From positions 496,001 to 560,000 of the forward strand of contig JAFEVB010000038.1 of NCBI GenBank assembly GCA_032629725.1: a stretch of DNA of 64,000 nucleotides, given 5' to 3'. This DNA is from Gremmenia infestans (taxonomy: Eukaryota; Ascomycota; Leotiomycetes; Helotiales; Hamatocanthoscyphaceae). Position numbers and translations under genes: made by a program. Below the pieces are notes generated by a model. The model worked only from the letters and a program-made list of their open reading frames with translations. It was not told the DNA's origin and did not search any database. This document shows positions 56,645 to 64,000 of this stretch, in pieces. How positions within the stretch are numbered: position 1 is the first letter of the stretch; every line of letters starts with the position of its first letter.

Positions 56645-57312
56645 CAAAAATCCGAACGGTGCACAGGCTCCATAAATAGAAAATACTATGTTTTTGCGTT
56701 TTCCAGGCCGATAGATACGTCCCATCATCATAAGACCCGAGGGCAGCATTGCTGATGCGCTAATGCCTTGGAAAACCCGGGAAAGATCCAGCAGGACTTC
56801 ATTTCTCGCAAAGCTAATAACAAGACTCTAGACCGCAAGCCAAATAGCACCGCAAATATAGATGCGCTAGCCGCCATACATATCTGCTAAGCGGCCAAAT
56901 ACAAGTGTTATGGAGGCAACCGCAAGTGAAAACATACTAGCTAGCCAGACCGATGAAGATTCGGGGATAATGTGTCCCTGAACAAGGCCTGGTAAGATCA
57001 CAGTGAAACCAGACACAAAGTACTCCTGCTATGGTCAGTTACACATAATAGAAGAGTAGTTCGTGGTCATACTGTTAGGATCTGGGACATAGCTATAGAG
57101 AAGGTGAAGCCTATTTCGTGCCAAAGAGAACATAGTTCTTCCGGTCGCTGCTGGCTAATATCTGAAGTGCTTTCTTCCTCCGTCCAATCTGCATCGCTTT
57201 GCACAGGGGTGAGAGACGGCGATGATAACTTCCAATCATCTTCACTGAACGTTATGAAACTCAACGAAGAAAAGCGATGAAACGATTTCTCGTCTGGAAT
57301 TGGAGAATCCAT
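56640..57312 (-). pseudogene. DHA2-type MFS transporter, copy B, 3'-truncated
   Basis: Exon 1 (57312-57073) and exon 2 (57025 to about 56647) match copy A: a shared F-S-I-A-M-S-Q-I-L-T / F-S-I-S-I-S-Q-I-L-T, intron at the same place, then E-Y-F-V-S-G-F, S-S-V-W-L-A-S-M-F, A-S-A-M-L-P-S-G, G-A-C-A-P-F-G-F. Exon 2 has TAG at 56867-56869 and at 56828-56830 (TGG to TAG by comparison with copy A). After G-F the match stops at an inverted repeat, and the remaining roughly 10 transmembrane segments are missing. Only the N-terminal third survives. Its promoter region lies at 57313-57600. Confidence 0.8.
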
Positions 57313-57822
57313 AGGTAGAATGGCCAGGTTAGAGCAACCACAAGAAGAATTGATAAATAACAAGTATCTTACCTACGCTGTTGTAAGGTGGCTGGGAGGT
57401 AGATTTTCCAAATCAAAGCGCCGTCATCAGTTTCTACCTCTCTTACTGGTCATCTAGTACAATCTGGACCAAGTCACCAATGATATCTAATGGTCAGCTT
57501 TCTAGAAGAAGATCCGTGTGTTCATGTAGAACCGCCGTGATTCTTTGCTATATTTGGAACAGATATATAAGAAAAAGGATGAAAAACGAGTGAGAGGTAC
57601 TATAATGTAAGAGGTTCGAAATTAATCTAGAGCTTTGTCAAAGATGGCACACATTTTGCCGTAAAGCAAGCTCTAATGTTGTGTAATTAACATACTGCAG
57701 TACCATTTCTAATTCAATCCGTTGGCAAAGCTTAAAGAGAGTTTTTTATTTAATGACACAAGGATCGTTCTCTTGGGGTATCTACCCTTATGTCAATCTA
57801 GCTCAATCTATCTACATGTTTC
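57313..57822. other. Intergenic
   Basis: Upstream region of MFS copy B. No supported gene. Confidence 0.5.
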
Positions 57823-58284
57823 TCAGATTGTTCTAGTGAGTTCATTATTAGTTTCTTTTTTCTCATCATCCCAAAATCCGGCTGCCCTTAACTGATTTAC
57901 CCACATATTGAGCAACGAAGACGATAATCTTTTATGAGTTGTGCAGCTGTCATAAATTGCAGTGGCGATGCTATAGTCCTGAGGAGTCTTGAGGCACACT
58001 TCTTTGATGTTTTTAACCTTTGGTTGCCACTGCAGTACTACTCCTAGCATTGTGACCGTACACAGTGTTATTTCATCCTCAGAAAATTCATAGTCATAGT
58101 CCTGTAGCTGGATATTTGTGATATTATTATCCATTATCGGATGCTCGCGATTCATCATTTGGGGACTCACAGGACGGTCATGAGACAATTCAGCATACTG
58201 TTGACCATCAGCTACCTCGCCATTAAAGTAGCTCCCGAACAAGCAAAGACTACTTTTCTTCTTATGGAGCCTAAGATTACTCAT
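57823..58284 (-). CDS. Hypothetical protein, 153 aa
   Basis: A clean frame from ATG 58284: a basic start (L-R-L-H-K-K-K-S-S), an acidic stretch (Y-D-Y-E-F-S-E-D-E), then helical segments (L-S-S-S-L-L-N-M-W-V-N-Q-L-R-A-A-G-F-W). No signal peptide, membrane segment or known domain. The protein-like composition makes it a plausible gene. Confidence 0.45.
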   Translation of the reverse strand: MSNLRLHKKKSSLCLFGSYFNGEVADGQQYAELSHDRPVSPQMMNREHPIMDNNITNIQLQDYDYEFSEDEITLCTVTMLGVVLQWQPKVKNIKEVCLKTPQDYSIATAIYDSCTTHKRLSSSLLNMWVNQLRAAGFWDDEKKETNNELTRTI

Positions 58285-59689
58285 GGATTATTTGGAAGTT
58301 GTAATTTGTAAATGAGTTACAGGTATAAGCAAAGAAAGGGAGCGGGTGTCCATACAGCAAAGGGTGTTTTTGGGTCTATCTATAGTTATTTAGACCTTTT
58401 GTGCAATCAGGCAAGGTTTAAAACCTACGCTACTAAATAAAGATACGATTAGATATTGTATTCTATTTTTAGGCTCTTAAAAGATAGAGCTGTAGACAAC
58501 ATTGCCACATAGACATGTGCCCGTATGTTCTGACCCTAGCTTGCATGCCTGATGCATTTTGTATTGCCAGCTAATTCTGCACTTATCTCTTTCACACTTT
58601 TCCGGCTTTGCCATGGTACAGACCCACTACCTATTGCACAATCGAAACGCTGCTACTATTTTCTCTTTCAATATCTTGCTTTTGAGAAGTACATTTCTCG
58701 GTGCCGCACAAGCACAGATTTCCTTCTTGAAGTAATCTAAGCCATAGTTACCGCAATCTCCTGATCGTCATATATATCCCTTAGTGTCTCGAGTACCAGC
58801 GTGTATTTCAAGTATATCGACACTAACGCAGTGTGTTATTCTCACAAGAGCGATTAACAAACAATACTAAGTTTCCTCTTTACCGACAGTAAATGCGACC
58901 AAATAGGGGCTTTTATATTGCAATATGCCGCGAGCTTAAAGTTGATTCGCAATCAAGTGAGCTTTTTGGCATTGTCCAACGAATGGATGCTTGAGCTGGT
59001 CCACAGCAAAGATGCTGTCATGACTACCCAACAGAATCATAAGAGTGGGTCATCAATTTCATTCCAAGCGGAGTTAAGATAATGGGCAAAAATAAGAGAG
59101 ATGCCTGCATTTAGAGATACAGTATTGGCACGTCATAAAAATGTTTTATGCGGTCGGACTCACAATCAAGAGAAGTGGCGACCCTCTGCGGAATAATCGA
59201 ACCAATGCGCCTACTGCGAATATCTAGTTACAAAAACTCTAGGCTAGTAATTCCCTTTATTTTTCGGTGAGTTACTGTACCATGATATCTGATTGTTTAC
59301 TTTAAATGTAAAGATATGCTCCATATTTGTAAGCTTTTCCATCGCATTCACACGTTTGCCCTATCCCGCTAGCGGCTGTAACCTAGGTTAAAGTTCGCTG
59401 CGCCCTACAGCTTGCTAGGCGCCGTAAGCTGCTGAATGCCACGAAATATAGGTGGCACCATTGGCATGAGAAGGTTGGCGAGGTGCGGTCGCCCAGATCT
59501 TACCGCAACGTCTGAGGAACAAGAGAAGAGCAAAAATGACGCAGACCGTTTATTCGGTACAGCAGAGGGGAAAAAGACGAGTGTTGTAGCGAGCACAACA
59601 TCAATGCTAGGAGTGTAAGTGCTCGCTACAGCGTCGCGACAGCACAGTTCCGAGGGTACGGTTAAGAATTACGGGAATATGGCTTGCCC
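58285..59689. other. Long region without a supported gene
   Basis: Small frames at 58552-58740 (+), 59436-59618 (+) and 59405-59596 (-) lack support. No repeat was recognised. Confidence 0.45.
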
Positions 59690-59699
59690 ATCAAATAGA

Positions 59700-59986
59700 T
59701 GGTAAGGCTCTATAAACCCCAATCGCACGCCACCACTCAACTGTTCTCCTCTCCCTCTCCCCCTACCATCCTCTCCCCCCACTCTCTCTCCCCCTTCTCT
59801 TCCTCCTCTTTGTCTCTCCCTCCCTCCCCTTCTCCGTCTCTCTTCCCCTCACCCCATCTTCCTCTTTCTCCTATCCTGGCCCAGTTCCTTCCACTGGCCC
59901 TGTCTATTTGTCAATCTGTAGACCTACACACGCGCAAGTCACATCATCATCATCACTAAACTTACAGCATAACCCAGACTAGAGAC
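59700..59986 (+). promoter_or_regulatory. Promoter and pyrimidine-rich leader
   Basis: A TATA-like element (ctctataaac) at about 59706, a 130-bp almost pure CT tract (about 59740-59870), and a (CAT)n run near 59942, followed by an ATG at 59987 in an A-rich context (agagacATGt). This arrangement is typical of strongly expressed fungal genes. Confidence 0.55.
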
Positions 59987-60230
59987 ATGTCTGATCAGTA
60001 TCAATTCCCGCTCGACTGGCCGTCACAAACTTCATGTTGTTGACGCGCCATATGAGGGTACAGGAGAGGCCATTACTACTCATTACTTTGGATATAGGGA
60101 ACTGTGCCTTGCGGTCTGTTATAATGTCACAGTTGGACTGGCTACTACTGCTCGTTGACCGATGGCGAAGGCAGCGTTACGATCGCAACGTCGCAGCAAG
60201 GGTCGAGGCCCAGCTAAGTTAGTTATTGGT
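59987..60230 (+). pseudogene. Possible gene broken by an early frameshift
   Basis: The ATG at 59987 gives only 18 codons (M-S-D-Q-Y-Q-F-P-L-D-W-P, then TGA at 60041). Another frame continues in a protein-like way from about 60030: L-H-V-V-D-A-P-Y-E-G-T-G-E-A-I, Y-F-G-Y-R-E-L-C-L-A-V to a stop near 60150. A one-base shift near 60025 would join them. No family is recognised. The strong promoter-like region upstream is the main reason to list it. Confidence 0.35.
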
Positions 60231-60726
60231 TTTTGTTTTCAGATTCCGCTGTGGACGCCAGTGACAGCACACTCCAACCAGACCCCCTTCCTACAATAAA
60301 TCCCCCCAAATAGCCAACCGAAATATCTCCGCTAATTGGAGGGGGATGATTAAAGTTTTCGTTTGGATAAGCCTTCGCCAAGCGGTACTCTCTATTCTTG
60401 GCTGCTCTGATCTTCAACCACGAAGATGCTACTTCAGTTAAGGCTCATGTCAAGCGGTGAAAGGCGTTGAAGATCACACATACTCAATGCCTCCGAAAGC
60501 CAGTACGACAAGAGGGCCGGAAAGTAATTAACATCTATTTCGACTAAATTTATTCACATCTATTGAGTATCGATACCAATTACTCGCTGATAAAATCCTC
60601 AGCGGGTATCATCCGATCTAACCTTTATATACCTGCACTACCTGCTGAAGGCGAAGCATACATGCCATATCTTTAGCTCTGATATACCGTGTACCCGTCA
60701 TAGTGACTTTGATTGGTCGTTATAGG
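60231..60726. other. Intergenic
   Basis: No supported gene. The 3' flank of the MscS-like gene. Confidence 0.5.
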
Positions 60727-63131
60727 CTATAACCCTAATTCTACCTCCTCATACGAGGTTTGGCTAACCGAATTTATGGTCTCATCTCCCTGATTAGAAT
60801 TTGCTTGCGTGAGTGTCACTCCTGGAATTCCTTGTGACAACATCTGCGGTAACGACTCGCCAGGTCTGCGTCGACCGCGAATGCTCTGCTGATGACCCTC
60901 ACGCATAGTATCGATCTCATTACTGCGGTGCCTTTCTAGGCTCTCGCCAAGCGTATTGTCGTCTCTTGATTTCCATACTACCGGGGCGGCGTCTTCTGCA
61001 TCTTGTGCTGCGTCAGCAGTGGGTTTCCTAGCGTTCATCGCTTCAGTCGCTTTCCTCTCTTCTGCTGGCCCGAGACTTCCAGATGGGCTCAGGCTAGATT
61101 CGGTAGCCTCAGACGGAACGAGGCGCTGGTCTTCCTTGGCCTGTGACACTTTGTCGCGAGCATCAGCGGCCCATGTATCAGAGACAGTTACGGAGTAGCC
61201 GGGGTTCGTTGGGCCGCCAAGTGGCTCGGCTCCACCGCCTGGACAATAAATAGGGACTTTGCGGAGAGCAAGGACAAGAGCACACATAAACTTGGATCAG
61301 CGAGCGGCTCGGACAGTTTCGTTGTGCCAGTTAGATTTATGTCGTATTTCGACCTTTAGTTGCATTTTATCCATGTTACCTATTCCTGTTGCTTCAAGGA
61401 CGATGTCGGATTGGAAGTCTCGCGAGTTGTCAGGGTTACGGACAAAGTTCTCCATTTCCTTGCGGAGTACGTCAATGTCTTCAAGGGAAGTGTCGAAAGA
61501 GATGAATAGGTCTAATTGCTCTTTCATAGCCCTAGATCGGGTAATGTTTTCAATCCAGAGGTTATTGAGGACGATGTTAGGGACTTGGACCATCTTCATA
61601 CTATCGATGCGTTTAAAGACCGTGAAGAGCAGCGAAATCTGCTCCACCACCAAGAATTCCTTCTCAGGACCAATGATATCTACTCTATCACCAACATCAA
61701 ATGGGTGCTTGACGAAGAGGAAAATACAGGAGGCGAGGAATTCTTAGGTTGTAGCAGCGAAAACAAAAGATAGGGAGAGTAGAGTTGTTCCCGCAGTAGC
61801 AAGTGTTATTACAAAGTTGGTGTTTTGAAAAGCGACTGCAGAATGTTAATATGATGCACAAGAGAGTGACATAACATACCAAAAATGAAAAGGGTAATGA
61901 TAAGAAGCACCATTGTAAGCACCCGATCCAACACTCCTATAGCTTATCCGACATCTCGCATACTAGCCGAGACAGCTTCCCTATCTCTGCTGATCTCTAC
62001 AACCTTCATGATCATCTCATTCAAACTAATGTCTCCATTTTCATCCTGGTCCAAAGCAGCGAATGCTTCGTCGGCTTCCTCTTTATAGTCCAAGCCGAGA
62101 ACTTCCCGAACATCTTCGGCATATAAAGCTTCCTTTCCCTCGACAACGAAACTCATCCATATTCGCCTTGCTAACGCTTCAGACGATCTTGTCTTCTTGA
62201 GAGCTTCGAGGAGAACAATAGATTGAGCAGAGTCAGGGCTAAAGACTTGCATTCCGGTGATTTCGGACGCGATATTGCCGAATATAGATGTGAACTTGTC
62301 TCCCAATCTTCCAACGTCGGAGATAAGCTTCAAATGTGTCGCTAAGTCTAATCTGCGGTAATGTCTTCTAGTATCTGCGAATGTTGGCTTAGTACTATTA
62401 TTAATAATATAATCTTCATCGATGAATTCCTGGCAGTACATGGGAAAGAGTGTTCTTGAAGCTTCGTAGAGAAGTCCCATCAGATAAACATCACGTTTCG
62501 ACTGCGTAATTCGTCCCTTGAATATTCGCCGATGGTAGTTAACACTAATCAACTGAACAGCCAGTTTCTCACCAAGCAACAGTAGAGAAGCAATCAGGCA
62601 AGGGCCCAAAACCCTGGCTATGACGGTAACCCAGTACCCACTAGGTATGCCTCCGTTCAATCTTGGTGATATTAAAGCTATGAAAGTAACCAGACAAGTT
62701 ACAGACCATCCTACTAGCGACAGTGGAATCTCTACTGCCCTTAATATCAGAGCATATTTCCGAGTTCCAGAGCTGACAACTCCACAAAGAAACATGAACA
62801 TCCATGGGACAACCTTAGCAACAAGCTTCGAAACCCAAATACTAAGCCAAACGATCTCGATCCATAACCAGAAAAGGGTTACCCTGATTCCAGTATTGGC
62901 GAAGATAGCGTGAGGATTCTGAACCGCACATACGACGATCGGAGCAGCAAGGAGGATAGCAACTGGGAGGACATATACGAAGTACCGAGTAATTATAGAG
63001 AAATTAACAATCTTATTATAGAATCTTCCTAGTCCATTAACAAAAACCTCTTCGCTATCTATGCCACTTCGATTTCTTAAATTTAGTCTAGTAGGCAAAA
63101 GACAAGTTGCGTAGCAGTCCGCGATAGGCAC
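60727..63131 (-). pseudogene. EF-hand-containing MscS-family mechanosensitive channel, three nonsense codons, 5'-truncated
   Basis: Two exons (63131-61880 and 61835-60727; 44-bp intron, donor GTATGT, acceptor CTGCAG) give 787 in-phase codons. Several transmembrane helices come first (Y-F-V-Y-V-L-P-V-A-I-L-L-A; I-V-W-L-S-I-W-V-S-K-L-V). An EF-hand follows (D-Q-D-E-N-G-D-I-S-L-N-E), then the MscS pore/beta region (T-L-A-T-A-G-T-T-L-L-S-L-S-F-V-F; H-P-F-D-V-G-D-R-V-D-I-I) and a disordered tail. It matches fungal organellar-type EF-hand MscS channels, which release ions on osmotic stress. In-frame stops: TAA 61944-61946 and TAA 61744-61746 (Gln-like sites) and TGA 61297-61299 (Arg-like), all explained by C-to-T. 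The N-terminus is shorter than usual and ends at a repeat junction. Confidence 0.88.
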
Positions 63132-63139
63132 GCGAGCTA

Positions 63140-63232
63140 ATCAGCAGCGGCGCCTGCGCGCGCGCCCTACCGCCCGTGCGGCGCCTAGGACACCACGTAA
63201 CCTCTATTGCTTGCCCCTTAGGGTTAGGGGGT
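63140..63232. repeat. GC-rich junction followed by two TTAGGG units
   Basis: A roughly 45-bp GC-rich, CpG-rich stretch containing two GGCGCC sites (about 63148-63186) separates the channel gene from AT-rich DNA. At 63218-63229 there are two perfect contiguous TTAGGG units, the usual fungal telomere repeat, within ccccTTAGGGTTAGGGgg. Confidence 0.7.
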
Positions 63233-63815
63233 TTATATTTGTTGCTAAACTACGCGTAACAACACGCTACAATATTAAAGGTCCTATAAGTTCTGCATTC
63301 CAAAACCAAGACCGCTTTATAAGTCCCCCTTTATATATTATAAAAGTCCCATCAATACTTCCTATAGTTTATTATAATATCGCAATAATATCCAATCCCA
63401 GTTTAGCATAGATAAAGCCTAAAGTGGTCTAATAATTATCTATAGCAGTAATACAAATCCACTACTTGCAAACATAGGTCCAAGAAAATCCATTCTATTT
63501 CCTATAGAGTTGTCTAAATATATACGCCTAAAAGTTGCTCTCTACTATTAGAGTAGAGTTGTAGTAAAAGCAGGGTAATTAAAGTTGTCCAAATATCTTA
63601 TACTAAGATAGGATCTTCTAGATCTACAATCCCTATTAACCTAGTTCTCTATTATATCTAAGGCAAGGTGCCTTTTAAAGACTAGGTCCTTTTAATTTAG
63701 TTAATCTTCGCTAGTTCTACTAAGCAGGAGGTTTATCTTTTATATAGCAGTACGTTTTTCGTAAGGTTTGTATTAAGGACTTAAACAATCCAGAATACTA
63801 GGTAAGCTCCTTTCC
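63233..63815. other. AT-rich DNA without a supported gene
   Basis: Rich in short AT words and stop codons, with moderate RIP-like character. The frame at 63211-63411 (+) is not supported. No transposon was identified. Confidence 0.4.
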
Positions 63816-63819
63816 TATA

Positions 63820-64000
63820 ATGCTTTTACGACATCTTAGGTTATAACTTTATAGTCGAAGACTTTTTACAATATTCTAGGTTATAACCTTATAGTCGTGG
63901 ACTTTTTACAACATTCTAGGTTATAACTTTATAGTCGTAGTGCTTTTACGACTTCCTAGGTCATAGTGCTTTTACGACTTCCTAGGTTAACAGATGCTTT
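63820..64000. repeat. Tandem repeats running off the right edge
   Basis: Two alternating unit types: a roughly 41-bp unit (aggttataactttatagtcg..gactttttacaa) present about three times, and a roughly 25-bp unit (agtgcttttacgacttcc taggt) present two to three times. Copies differ by transitions. The array continues past the window. Confidence 0.75.

Noticed and set aside
41809..58284. Calling the 30-58 kb island a Starship
   Set aside because: Only a decayed DUF3435 gene supports it. It is not at a defined element edge and no terminal direct repeat was found, so it is kept as a question only.

Overview
The window looks like accessory, partly subtelomere-like DNA from a filamentous ascomycete (Pezizomycotina; class not settled, Leotiomycetes is only a guess). 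Evidence: introns of about 45-60 bp with GT..AG ends; fungus-typical families (Zn2Cys6 cluster, DHA2-type MFS, SET/MYND, DUF4470, DUF3435, EF-hand MscS); and a RIP-like mutation signature, in which AT-rich relics carry many TAG/TAA/TGA codons where CAG, CAA, CGA or TGG would be expected.

Layout. 1-493: 5' end of a quinone-oxidoreductase-like gene running off the left edge. 0.5-4.3 kb: sparse DNA with unrecognised coding scraps. 4.3-7.8 kb: a decayed Zn2Cys6 gene, then a RIP-mutated relic resembling fungal telomere-linked RecQ-helicase-type proteins, then an unrecognised broken gene. 9.2-10.1 kb: another coding relic. 10.3-27.3 kb: a repeat block with a Ty1/copia relic, an old Tad-like LINE, a younger composite LINE nested in it, several short LINE 3' ends (all in the same orientation), and three minisatellite patches of one family.

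28.7-58.3 kb is the gene-bearing part: a 2-oxoglutarate/Fe(II) oxygenase convergent with a DHA2 transporter (a possible remnant of a small metabolite cluster); an apparently intact nuclease-like (PD-D/ExK-like) gene; two diverged copies of a small fungal family (36.4 and 53.2 kb) nested between two copies of the MFS gene (30-31.7 and 56.6-57.3 kb); a frameshifted kinase-like gene; a decayed DUF3435 tyrosine-recombinase-like gene with C2H2 fingers; and a run of a DUF4470 gene with one nonsense codon, a SET+MYND fusion and a C2H2 zinc-finger gene. 60.7-63.1 kb holds an EF-hand MscS channel gene with three nonsense codons. Its 5' end stops at a GC-rich junction followed by two TTAGGG units and AT-rich tandem repeats to the right edge.

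A striking feature is how many otherwise well-preserved genes have one to three nonsense codons of the C-to-T / G-to-A type. All exon boundaries here were inferred by eye.
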